Source: a virus. From it: a DNA stretch of 61,177 nucleotides. Positions 14,255-21,184 of the stretch are shown in pieces. The stretch's first letter is position 1. The number at the start of each line of letters is the position of its first letter. The stretch spans positions 1-61,177 of IMG/VR virus record IMGVR_UViG_3300025009_000108; one strand, given 5' to 3'. The position numbers were made by a program, and so were the translations under genes. The notes beneath the pieces are model-generated. The model ran no database searches and was not told the origin of the DNA. It saw nothing but the letters and a program-made list of their open reading frames with translations.

Positions 14255-14446
14255 ATGCTATGCTGTGGCTGTAATAAGTTAATAAGCTCACATGAAACAT
14301 TTTTAGTTCTTAAAATACCCACGATAGCTAATGATGGTGTTAAAAACATTTTAAGATTTGTTTGCCACGATAGCTCTTTTTGTGAGGAAACTATAAGAAA
14401 TGAGGTCTCAAAGTTTGAGACTCCAAACGATACATCAACGCATTAA
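14255..14446 (+). CDS. Small zinc-binding-like protein (63 aa)
   Basis: It begins MLCCGCNKLISSHETFLVL, with CCGC and later CHDSSFCEE cysteines and an acidic C-terminus; a zinc knuckle is plausible. The Shine-Dalgarno is weak and the leader AT-rich. No family recognised. Confidence 0.55.
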   Translation: MLCCGCNKLISSHETFLVLKIPTIANDGVKNILRFVCHDSSFCEETIRNEVSKFETPNDTSTH

Positions 14447-14461
14447 GGTTTAGGAGGCAGC

Positions 14462-14632
14462 ATGCCAGAGGAATTAATCCTGATAACAGAATTGGTATGC
14501 GGGCAAATAGCATTCCCGTACTCCAACGGATTAACCATCTACAAGTCTACTGAAACCGAGTATAAAGTATTTGTTTCAAACGGATGGTTTGAATACCTAC
14601 CGGAAACCTTGGGATGTTTTGATAGGAGGTAA
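14462..14632 (+). CDS. Small protein of unknown function (56 aa)
   Basis: TAGGAGGCAGC precedes the ATG. Beta-rich and aromatic (YSNGLTIYKSTETEYKVFVSNGWFEYL, split by G and T). The stop codon is embedded in the ribosome site (GATAGGAGGTAA) of the next gene, indicating coupling. Confidence 0.6.
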   Translation: MPEELILITELVCGQIAFPYSNGLTIYKSTETEYKVFVSNGWFEYLPETLGCFDRR

Positions 14633-14636
14633 AGCC

Positions 14637-14765
14637 ATGACCCAAGAAGACATTCTTGAAATTCTCTGGAACTCACTCCCAGAGTGGAGGAAGGAACAGC
14701 TCCGGCGACAAGACGATTACGAAGTCGTAAACGGTGAGATTGTGGAAAAGGAGGTAAATCCATGA
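14637..14765 (+). CDS. Small charged helical protein (42 aa)
   Basis: The ATG at 14637 lies 4 nt after the upstream stop, with TAGGAGG upstream. W, E, R and Q-rich (LPEWRKEQLRRQDDYE). The stop overlaps the next ATG by 4 nt. Confidence 0.55.
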   Translation: MTQEDILEILWNSLPEWRKEQLRRQDDYEVVNGEIVEKEVNP

Positions 14766-14881
14766 CAGAATTCAAGCCAAAGCAAGACCAGCGTGTGATT
14801 TTGGGGGATTCGTTGGAGAATATGCAGCCGTATAGTTGCGATAAATACGGATACACAAGCGATTGGGAGGAAAGGACATGA
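14762..14881 (+). CDS. Small protein of unknown function (39 aa)
   Basis: Coupled at both ends by ATGA overlaps; AAGGAGGTAAATCC precedes the ATG. Polar, with a single cysteine. No family recognised. Confidence 0.5.
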   Translation: MTEFKPKQDQRVILGDSLENMQPYSCDKYGYTSDWEERT

Positions 14882-15414
14882 CCTTCAACCCATCAAGAGT
14901 ATCAGACATGCCAACAATAGACCTCGCAGACATGCCACTTTCTATATCAAGCCCATGCGATTACGGAATAATAAAAAGCCCATGCATGTGCCGGCCAGAT
15001 ACAGGCGTTCCATGCGGGCTACTACCAAAAGATAAGAACCAACCATTTTGTGCCGGATGCAAGTTCACTGGTAACGGGCGCATGGTTTATACCGGATCTG
15101 GCCACGACAACGAAATTATTCACGAATATTACATACGCCGCCAAAACCAGGCGAAACGCTACGGCCGCAGAGAGATTAAAGAGAGAAGGGTATGTATGTG
15201 GCCCGGATGTTCCCATATGATGCACCAGAGATGCAAACCTACAGATCGGTACTGCAAGGAGCACGGAGATAGGTACAGGCATCGGATAAGGCAGTGGGGA
15301 AGGCAGTTCCCTGGCCGGCCAGTTGATATGGATTGGGTATATCGTGACATAAAAGATTATGGTATTATGAAGAAAAAACTACAAAAAAGCTTTTCACCCG
15401 CAAATAAACCATAG
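14878..15414 (+). CDS. Cysteine/histidine-rich protein of unknown function (178 aa)
   Basis: The start at 14878 has GGGAGGAAAGGAC upstream. Two cysteine clusters, SPCDYG..KSPCMCRPDTGVPCG..C.GC (about 25-60) and CMWPGCSH..HQRCK..RYCKEHG (about 108-135), suggest two zinc sites; the rest is strongly basic (R, K, H). DNA or RNA binding is likely from charge. I do not recognise the family. Confidence 0.65.
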   Translation: MTFNPSRVSDMPTIDLADMPLSISSPCDYGIIKSPCMCRPDTGVPCGLLPKDKNQPFCAGCKFTGNGRMVYTGSGHDNEIIHEYYIRRQNQAKRYGRREIKERRVCMWPGCSHMMHQRCKPTDRYCKEHGDRYRHRIRQWGRQFPGRPVDMDWVYRDIKDYGIMKKKLQKSFSPANKP

Positions 15415-15441
15415 ATAGGACTGTTCGGTGCAGAATAGCGA

Positions 15442-15475
15442 GTGCCCCATACATCCGGGTGAGTGTATGGGGCAC
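15442..15475. other. 11-bp perfect hairpin
   Basis: GTGCCCCATAC (15442-15452) pairs with GTATGGGGCAC (15465-15475) over a 12-nt loop in the 84-bp spacer before the gene at 15499. No U-tract follows on either strand. Confidence 0.6.
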
Positions 15476-15498
15476 ACATAAAATGCGGAGAACTTCGA

Positions 15499-15696
15499 AT
15501 GGACATCATGACAAAAACAATCAAGCATTACATAGAGCGTTGCCACAAGGATGGAAAGCGTCCGAAGGTTTCTGATATAGCGAAAGCCTTTGGCATATCT
15601 TGTGATGATGTCAGGGATCACTTGGCCGAAATACGGTCGCAAAGAGGAGACGGCGTTAAGGACTTTTTCTCAAGCGTATTTGGTTGGAAAATATAA
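15499..15696 (+). CDS. Putative helix-turn-helix protein (65 aa)
   Basis: The start at 15499 (MDIMTKTIKHYIERC) follows GGAGAACTTC. PKVSDIAKAFGISCDDVRDHLAEIR is a good helix-turn-helix match of a minimal DNA-binding regulator. It is the last gene of the rightward block and converges with the minus block 8 bp away. Confidence 0.65.
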   Translation: MDIMTKTIKHYIERCHKDGKRPKVSDIAKAFGISCDDVRDHLAEIRSQRGDGVKDFFSSVFGWKI

Positions 15697-15703
15697 CCAG
15701 TCG

Positions 15704-15868
15704 TTATTCTATTTCCTGCTCACACCAAGTAGCCCCACACTCCGAACATTCAACTACAGCTCTTTTTGGCCCATCGTATATCCAAAGTTTTATTAGGGTG
15801 CATCCACACTCACATGTAAGCAAATAGGCTTCTGATGTTTCTTCGGATATATTAATTATCTTTGCCAT
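15704..15868 (-). CDS. Small zinc-ribbon protein (54 aa)
   Basis: It begins MAKIINISEETSEAY. CECGC and CSECGATWC supply the zinc ligands around a VVEC strand. It is the last gene of the late leftward block, starting 3 nt after the metallophosphoesterase stop. Confidence 0.6.
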   Translation of the reverse strand: MAKIINISEETSEAYLLTCECGCTLIKLWIYDGPKRAVVECSECGATWCEQEIE

Positions 15869-15870
15869 AC

Positions 15871-16761
15871 CTAGTCCAACATTATTTTGTCTATATCTTG
15901 TATCTGCTGATCTCTAACTTTTACCACAAAGTAGCCAAGCTCAACAGGATCGTACCCAGCCTTTTCGGCATACCCAACCATGCCATCATCTCCGTAAGTC
16001 TTAAGGAAAGAACCGCAGCATAGGTAATGCCTATGATCTGGATGTATAAAGTGGCCCACTCTGACAGACTGACCAGTATAGCCGCTTTTAAGTTTTCCAC
16101 TGTTTGATTGTAAATAAAACTCAACGGTAGGTTTGCAATAAATCATCTTGTGCCAATGGCCGCATGACATTAGAGCGCAGTCTCCCATTTTAGGCTTTAA
16201 TCTGTCCTTTAACCCCAATTCTATGTTGTTTTGGCGCTGTTTAGGGTCTTTAGCGGATGATGACGGAGCGCTCTTTCCTCCGGCATGGGCGGCGAACTGC
16301 TTTAATATTAGGTTGCCTTTAAAATCTACATAGTTGATAACACATGAAGCGGTTCCATATTTAACGCCTCCATCTCCTATGTCATTGCAAACAACCTCCG
16401 TTAGGCCTGGCTTTCCTGGTCCAAACCATTTCCATAATTTCCATGCGTGATTACCGTCAAGAACTGCTACAATATTTTTTTGGATTGGTTTTAGGTTGCG
16501 CTTGCATTGCTGCATTTGTTCATGAATAGCGGCTTGTGTTGTGATACCATCGTAACGTTTGTCATCAACCATTATGCCTTCAACTATATCTCCGTGGTGG
16601 ATGACATAGTTATTCCATGGCTGAATTTCATCGTACTTAGATCTGACCTGATTAACCATGAAGTCCCAACCTTCATGGTGTCTTAAAAAACTTCCTTCGT
16701 GATCGTCTGTTATTAGAAAAAGATTGAAACTGTCTGGAACCTCCTTGTTTATTATTATCAT
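15871..16761 (-). CDS. Calcineurin-like metallophosphoesterase
   Basis: The 296 residues carry the metal-binding motifs in order: LFLITDDHEGS (D-x-H), HHGDIVEG (GD), VAVLDGNHAWK (GNH), FAAHAGGKSA (H) and MSCGHWHKM (GHxH). Phage members act on phosphodiesters or phosphorylated proteins; the substrate cannot be read. It lies downstream of the lysis genes at the late-operon end. Confidence 0.88.
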   Translation of the reverse strand: MIIINKEVPDSFNLFLITDDHEGSFLRHHEGWDFMVNQVRSKYDEIQPWNNYVIHHGDIVEGIMVDDKRYDGITTQAAIHEQMQQCKRNLKPIQKNIVAVLDGNHAWKLWKWFGPGKPGLTEVVCNDIGDGGVKYGTASCVINYVDFKGNLILKQFAAHAGGKSAPSSSAKDPKQRQNNIELGLKDRLKPKMGDCALMSCGHWHKMIYCKPTVEFYLQSNSGKLKSGYTGQSVRVGHFIHPDHRHYLCCGSFLKTYGDDGMVGYAEKAGYDPVELGYFVVKVRDQQIQDIDKIMLD

Positions 16762-16775
16762 ACGCTTCCTTTTGG

Positions 16776-17090
16776 TTAGCGTTTAATCCGAGATCGGCAG
16801 TTTGAGCATTTTACATAACCGCCGTCCACATCAGGTATTAGAGGCGCACAACATGCTGTGCATCTTCCTTCTTTTTTCATTCTTTTTATTTGCTCTCTCC
16901 GATATTGCCTGCGGTGTTCCTTTTGATCCTCTGACATATTGCAATATCTTGATCTTCTTTTCATAAGATGATATTTGCATATAGTGTAAGGGAAAACAAC
17001 TGGTTCTGTGCATGTTGTGCAAATGCCTTTTTCTGTATGCCTCTTTCTATAGGCCTTTACGGCTCTTACGTGTGATTCGTAATAGGTCAT
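16776..17090 (-). CDS. Zinc-finger protein (104 aa)
   Basis: CTTCTEPVVFPYTICKYH and RCTACCAPLIP...VKCSNCRSR form two zinc sites separated by a very basic helix. The layout resembles small phage zinc proteins related to HNH accessory domains, but no H-N-H core is visible. The Shine-Dalgarno is weak. Confidence 0.6.
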   Translation of the reverse strand: MTYYESHVRAVKAYRKRHTEKGICTTCTEPVVFPYTICKYHLMKRRSRYCNMSEDQKEHRRQYRREQIKRMKKEGRCTACCAPLIPDVDGGYVKCSNCRSRIKR

Positions 17091-17129
17091 ATATTTTAAT
17101 GCCAGCTATAAAACAGCCGCAGTTGTTGG

Positions 17130-17834
17130 TCATCTAGACAATTCAATGCGCGGTGTGATCCTGGCGATCTCTTCGTCAGAAAGCAGGAAACCCATTTTTA
17201 CCATCCACTCACGCTTTTCGGCTTCTGATTTCCAATCCATACCGAGCTTTGCGTTATTCCGTTCTACTGACGATCTGATTTCATATTGTAAGCGCTCCTC
17301 TGTCAAGCCCGGCAAGATCTGAACTCCAGAGTCAACCTGCTTTTTTGCGGCCTCGATCCTCATTACAAGCAGGGGACGCACATCACCTTCCAGATACGAT
17401 ACCAAGATGGCGATGCTCGACTCATCGATCACATCGTAACCTGAAAACGCAGTATAAAACGGATCGACAAGAATGAAGAGTTCAGGGAATTTATCAATGT
17501 CCTTTGTGATCAGATCCCGGAACACAACGGCCGGCACACGCATTTTAAGCGTCGCTACCCACTTGTCCACTGCGGTCAAGGCCTGCTCGGCCGTGTAGAG
17601 CTTAGCAAGGCTGATGGCCATGCCGTTCGCCAAAATGAGGCCGTTACCTACGTCCTTGAGGCATAGGCTTTTCGAGTTTGCAGCCTTAACGAGTAAAGAG
17701 CCTTGATCCATCTTTACGTTGCAATCCGGCCACTTTTGGATCGTGGCGCAGCCCTGGGCCATGATAAGGCAAAAGCCTGTGATGACTCCAAGAGCTACCA
17801 TAACAGCGATATAGTGTTTGCGTGTTTTTTCCAT
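17130..17834 (-). CDS. Phage-encoded lipoprotein (234 aa)
   Basis: The start at 17834 has AAAGGAGAAC upstream. The N-terminus is a type II signal peptide (hydrophobic about 8-27, lipobox AQGC at about 29). The mature part is helical with no recognisable domain. It sits just downstream of the holin-like genes, so a role in lysis (outer-membrane step) or superinfection exclusion is possible; both are inference. Confidence 0.7.
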   Translation of the reverse strand: MEKTRKHYIAVMVALGVITGFCLIMAQGCATIQKWPDCNVKMDQGSLLVKAANSKSLCLKDVGNGLILANGMAISLAKLYTAEQALTAVDKWVATLKMRVPAVVFRDLITKDIDKFPELFILVDPFYTAFSGYDVIDESSIAILVSYLEGDVRPLLVMRIEAAKKQVDSGVQILPGLTEERLQYEIRSSVERNNAKLGMDWKSEAEKREWMVKMGFLLSDEEIARITPRIELSR

Positions 17835-17850
17835 GTAGTTCTCCTTTTGT

Positions 17851-18060
17851 CTACTCGTTTTTAACACCAAGCATGTCAGCGACCTTTTGCAATAACTGAT
17901 CGTCAGACTTCCATGGTGTTTTCTTTACGATCTTGAAGGCAAACCACAACAGGGGAGCGCCAACAAGCGTTGAAATCACCTTGAAATCCCTTGCCATGAC
18001 GGCTACGCACTCATTTATTCGCCCATCACTAAACCAATAGATGATCTCTTTTAAGTCCAT
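17851..18060 (-). CDS. Small single-span membrane protein (69 aa)
   Basis: AAGGAGG lies 5 nt before the ATG. One membrane helix (about 29-46, VISTLVGAPLLWFAFKIV) is followed by a charged C-terminus. A holin or holin-associated protein is possible from the lysis context. Confidence 0.65.
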   Translation of the reverse strand: MDLKEIIYWFSDGRINECVAVMARDFKVISTLVGAPLLWFAFKIVKKTPWKSDDQLLQKVADMLGVKNE

Positions 18061-18087
18061 AAATACCTCCTTACGGTTCGTTGTAAA

Positions 18088-18429
18088 TCACCTGTCTTTT
18101 GCCTCAAAATGGAAATTGGGGTGAGTTTTCAACGCTGTTTCTATGGCGCAAAAGTTGGTTAAATCAACCAACATTTCCATGTTTCCGGTTGCTTTGTATG
18201 CATCAAACTTATTTTGCATATACTTCATAAGTGCATCGTGTTTCCATGAGCTGCCATATCTTATTCCACCCATAATCAGTCGTGGCCGGCACAGCTCAAC
18301 AAGATCCGACAGGGCTTTTGTCATGTGGGCTATTTCAGCACTAACTTTTAATGAATCTTTAACTTCAACAGAGCTATCTATACATAGTCTTTTTTCTAAT
18401 GAGTTTCGGCACACGTCAAAGTTATTCAT
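18088..18429 (-). CDS. Conserved phage protein of unknown function (113 aa)
   Basis: I recognise the pattern LVELCRPRLIMGGIRYGSSWKHDAL and GNMEMLVDLTNFCAIE followed by HP..HFEA, which recurs in tailed-phage genomes without an assigned function. Helical, soluble. Located between DUF1353-like and lysis genes. Confidence 0.7.
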   Translation of the reverse strand: MNNFDVCRNSLEKRLCIDSSVEVKDSLKVSAEIAHMTKALSDLVELCRPRLIMGGIRYGSSWKHDALMKYMQNKFDAYKATGNMEMLVDLTNFCAIETALKTHPNFHFEAKDR

Positions 18430-18445
18430 TTTATATATATCCTAA

Positions 18446-18856
18446 TTACGGTGCGTTGTAAATCATAGGATCGTTTCGCGGGTCAGCAGCAAACCCGGCG
18501 AACTTGTTAAGGGCACGTTTCCATAGCCAAGCCCTCCACCGGTACATTCCATCTTGTATCCATATCGAATGGGCTATTTCGTCAGCTACTTCCCTAAGTC
18601 TGCGGTCGAGTTTTTCACGGCGCATAAGTTGGTACAATGCATCATGCACAAGGGCTCCGCGCATTGAACTTCTTGTATCAACGGTGCATCCACTTGGACC
18701 GTCCCAGGCATACCCCATCTGGATAGTCAGCAAGCCAAGCTTGGTTAACGATATAAACTCTGTGTGGATGTTTTGGGGTGGCTCGATGCCAATGCGGAGG
18801 GAGTAGGTTTCAGATAATTGGTACTTATATCCCTTGCGGTATCGGATAGCGTTCAT
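18446..18856 (-). CDS. DUF1353-like protein
   Basis: The 136 residues contain the family hallmark MGYAWDGPSGCTVDTRSSMRGALVHDALYQLM and a later ADEIAHSIWI segment with conserved D/H. DUF1353 proteins occur near phage tail and lysis genes; a hydrolase-like metal site (H, D) is often suggested but the activity is unknown. Confidence 0.8.
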   Translation of the reverse strand: MNAIRYRKGYKYQLSETYSLRIGIEPPQNIHTEFISLTKLGLLTIQMGYAWDGPSGCTVDTRSSMRGALVHDALYQLMRREKLDRRLREVADEIAHSIWIQDGMYRWRAWLWKRALNKFAGFAADPRNDPMIYNAP

Positions 18857-18857
18857 A

Positions 18858-19082
18858 TCAGTTCCTTGGGTGATTATAATCTGGCCAGGGGCATTCTGCC
18901 AGGTACGCTATTGCTTTTGGAAGGATTCCTTTGCGCCTTCGTGCGATAGTGCACAGAGCCAAGCAGTCCTTGCAAAGTGGTGCTCGCGATTTAATCCCAC
19001 AGCACTTACACACCCACCGATACCATCGGCGGCTTTTCTGCTGTGTCGGTTTTGGCTTCAGGAGCTTAGAGATCCACTTCAT
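18858..19082 (-). CDS. Small basic zinc protein (74 aa)
   Basis: TAGGAGGC precedes the ATG. CKCCGIKSRAPLCKDCLALC gives five cysteines for a zinc site; the N-terminus is strongly basic. Unknown function. It ends 1 nt before the DUF1353-like start. Confidence 0.6.
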   Translation of the reverse strand: MKWISKLLKPKPTQQKSRRWYRWVCKCCGIKSRAPLCKDCLALCTIARRRKGILPKAIAYLAECPWPDYNHPRN

Positions 19083-19091
19083 AATAGCCTC

Positions 19092-19298
19092 CTATCCGTC
19101 TATTTCACCACTTGCGATGGTGTCAAGATGGGCAACGCCAGCATAATACACATCGTCATAGCGAGGCGCCGTCAATGCCATGCACTTTTCCGGATGGCGC
19201 TCGATAAGCTCTCTAAGAGCGTATCGTAGCTTTATTAATCCATCGGTTCTCGACGTACTAATATAATAACGTTTGTCTGGAGTGGTTGCGTCTGTCAT
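19092..19298 (-). CDS. Small protein of unknown function (68 aa)
   Basis: The start at 19298 overlaps the endolysin stop (ATGA). Helical with a basic centre (RYALRELIERHPEKCMAL) and an acidic end. No family recognised. Confidence 0.6.
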   Translation of the reverse strand: MTDATTPDKRYYISTSRTDGLIKLRYALRELIERHPEKCMALTAPRYDDVYYAGVAHLDTIASGEIDG

Positions 19299-19627
19299 TT
19301 GCGGCCTTTCCATTCAAAGCTGTAATGCCCGCCATCGCTGAATCTTCCACCCCATCGGCAAAGGGGGTGCCGCGTTTCCCACATTACTCCTGAAGTCGCG
19401 TGATCCTCTGTTCTTATCATCGGCTGGAAATTCTCATCATAGAACACAATATCCTGAGCAAGCCCTATGTCATGATTTGAGTTTTTCATGTGATCGCTGG
19501 TGGGGTCTTTTTCGGTAAGCCGGTCGATGCCTTCATCGAGGGCGTAATTTTGTCCGATAGAGGTCAGCCATACAAGATGATTTGCAAGTACTTTGGAGAA
19601 TAGACAGCGCGCCTCGCTAAGTTTCAT
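19295..19627 (-). CDS. Endolysin, M15-type peptidase (VanY/L-alanyl-D-glutamate peptidase-like)
   Basis: The 110 residues show the M15 zinc-peptidase signature: S50-x-H52...GLAQDIVFYD (metal ligands His52 and Asp59) and CRWGGRFSDGGHYSFEW with the third ligand His101. This matches phage M15C peptidases that cleave peptidoglycan peptides. No signal peptide, so release would need a holin. Neighbouring genes encode candidate membrane proteins. Confidence 0.85.
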   Translation of the reverse strand: MKLSEARCLFSKVLANHLVWLTSIGQNYALDEGIDRLTEKDPTSDHMKNSNHDIGLAQDIVFYDENFQPMIRTEDHATSGVMWETRHPLCRWGGRFSDGGHYSFEWKGRK

Positions 19628-19761
19628 TTGCCATCCTTATCCTCTTTTTTGAATATGGAAACAATGCTCAGTGCTGCCACGATAGCGTCAAGGATCAATT
19701 CAAACTTTGACGGCTTATAATATTTACCGTGGCGCAGTTCACGTCTTTCTTTTCTATTCAT
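19624..19761 (-). CDS. Small membrane-associated protein (45 aa)
   Basis: The start at 19761 has GGGAGGAAACCC upstream. The basic N-terminus (MNRKERRELRHGKY) precedes one hydrophobic stretch (FELILDAIVAALSIVSIF) and a charged tail. Adjacent to the endolysin (4-nt overlap); a holin-like or lysis-regulator role is possible. Confidence 0.55.
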   Translation of the reverse strand: MNRKERRELRHGKYYKPSKFELILDAIVAALSIVSIFKKEDKDGK

Positions 19762-19912
19762 GGGTTTCCTCCCTTGCCAGCCTATCGCGCTCTGCCATAC
19801 GAACGCAATTGCCACACCGGTATAAGTAGTTTTCAGGATTACAATGTCTACCTATGCAATCGTGGCACTTTCCGCGCTTGTCGCTAATTTCTTGGACGTA
19901 GTTGTCAGCCAT
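19754..19912 (-). CDS. Small zinc-binding protein (52 aa)
   Basis: It begins MADNYVQEISDKRGKC and has CHDCIGRHC and CGNCVRM, a compact zinc site, with a charged C-terminal helix. It overlaps both neighbours by 8 nt, consistent with coupled translation. Confidence 0.55.
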   Translation of the reverse strand: MADNYVQEISDKRGKCHDCIGRHCNPENYLYRCGNCVRMAERDRLAREETHE

Positions 19913-20153
19913 TGAAAGCTTCGCAAATCATTTTTGCTCTGTCCATGTACTCTTCTGTTATGCAACGAGTACAAGCCATTGGTTCGTTGGTACAATCTCC
20001 GCAATGGTCCGTTTCTGTTGATGGCCTGAAATGTTTTACCCACCTGTTCTTTATATCTGCAATATCGTCTTTGGTTGGGTTATCATAATCAAGATCATCA
20101 ATCCAAAATTGAGCAAAAAGAGCGAACGCTACAAGTTCTATTTTTTCATCCAT
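19905..20153 (-). CDS. Small protein with cysteine cluster (82 aa)
   Basis: N-terminal helix (LVAFALFAQFWIDDLDYD), central CGDCTNEPMACTRC zinc-like cluster, and a C-terminus ending CEAFNG. The upstream frame also ends in CEAFNG, hinting at a local duplication. 8-nt overlap with each neighbour. Confidence 0.6.
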   Translation of the reverse strand: MDEKIELVAFALFAQFWIDDLDYDNPTKDDIADIKNRWVKHFRPSTETDHCGDCTNEPMACTRCITEEYMDRAKMICEAFNG

Positions 20154-20369
20154 TAAACGCCTCGCAATCTAAGCATCCAACACCGGGCCCAGGAACCTGA
20201 AATTTAGGGCATAGTGCGCAAGCTGTTTTCGTTGTTCTTTCTCCTGGATCGATTGGACTTCCTTCCAGTCCAGAGGGCAGCTCTCTTTGGTCGTGTCCGG
20301 ATGGTCGCAAAACTTCTCCCTTCTTAGGTACGGGCAGTCTGGTATTTTGCAACCGTTTCCTTGACACAT
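20146..20369 (-). CDS. Cysteine-rich protein, apparently frameshifted
   Basis: From ATG 20369 the frame gives MCQGNGCKIPDCPYL...CPLDW and ends at 20169 in a featureless tail. The -1 frame encodes CALCPKFQ...GVGCLDCEAFNG and ends at 20146 with the same 8-nt overlap used by the next genes. A single -1 shift near the CAACGAAAACAG stretch would join two cysteine-rich halves into one zinc protein of about 73 residues. Sequencing error, mutation or programmed shift cannot be told apart. Confidence 0.5.
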
Positions 20370-20384
20370 CGATACCTCACAACA

Positions 20385-20726
20385 TTATTTGTCCTTTACG
20401 CATGATAGGCCACCCATATCCCTTGCGATCTCCAAATGGAGATCGTGATGGGCCTTAAACTCGGACTTTATGTCATCGATCATTTGGCGCTGGTCGTCTT
20501 TTAGGCTTATGAGGGTGGCGTTCATGATTCCCACTTGAAGCACCATAGGGCATGCGGCTTGAAGGTTTTCACAAGCAACTTTATCTTGCTTCCCTGATTC
20601 GAGCGCAGTGATTCGCTTGTCATGGTTCTTGTGTGCCCACTTTGAGATTCCGATTGCGGCGAGCAGGGGAGCGAAAATTGATCCTATTTTCCACCCTGTA
20701 TCAATATCTTCTGGCACTATAGTCAT
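20385..20726 (-). CDS. Membrane protein with coiled coil, holin-like (113 aa)
   Basis: The start at 20726 (MTIVPEDIDTGWKIG) follows GGTGGTGAT; an ATT start at 20777 would add 17 residues. One membrane helix (about 14-30, GSIFAPLLAAIGISKW) is followed by a soluble helical region with two cysteines and a DDQRQMIDDIKSEF coiled coil. Size, topology and position just upstream of the endolysin suggest a holin or spanin-like lysis partner; this is inference. Confidence 0.62.
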   Translation of the reverse strand: MTIVPEDIDTGWKIGSIFAPLLAAIGISKWAHKNHDKRITALESGKQDKVACENLQAACPMVLQVGIMNATLISLKDDQRQMIDDIKSEFKAHHDLHLEIARDMGGLSCVKDK

Positions 20727-20784
20727 GTTATCACCACCGATTGTTTCAAGCAAGAATTTTTTAAAATCTTGGCCCAATGCCAGA

Positions 20785-21141
20785 TCATTCCCCGAACTGA
20801 ATAGTCAACGTTTTAGGCGCCTTTGGATAAACTATCGTTTCGGACGGCTCCGGAATTGTGTACACGACGATGTTTGAGTCCGGCGATTCGATAGTTCCCT
20901 GATATGCTCGCGCCACGAATTTAAATGTCACGCCGGCCGGAAAGTCCGGCAATGTGCATGTCGTAGTGGTTCCCTGCCAGGCAGGGGTGGTATAAACGAA
21001 CGGTTGGCTTTCAGGAGCCCAATAGATCCGATACCCTTCAGGAGCCGGAACGCTGGCGTCCCATCGAAGGGTTACGTCATTGGCCTGAACTGCGCCGCAA
21101 AGCGCGAATACCGCCAATAATGCCAAGGTAATCTTTTTCAT
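20785..21141 (-). CDS. Exported fibronectin-III-like protein (118 aa)
   Basis: The start at 21141 has AAAAGGAG upstream. A type I signal peptide (MKKITLALLAVFALCGAVQA, cleavage after AQA or so) precedes one FN3-like beta-sandwich (VTLRWDASVPAPEGYRIYWA ... FKFVARAY ... ESPDSNIV). It is the smallest member of the exported fibre/adhesin cluster and would be periplasmic or extracellular. Confidence 0.78.
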   Translation of the reverse strand: MKKITLALLAVFALCGAVQANDVTLRWDASVPAPEGYRIYWAPESQPFVYTTPAWQGTTTTCTLPDFPAGVTFKFVARAYQGTIESPDSNIVVYTIPEPSETIVYPKAPKTLTIQFGE

Positions 21142-21184
21142 TTCGTAATCTCCTTTTTTTATTGTAAAGTAAACTCCATACCGC

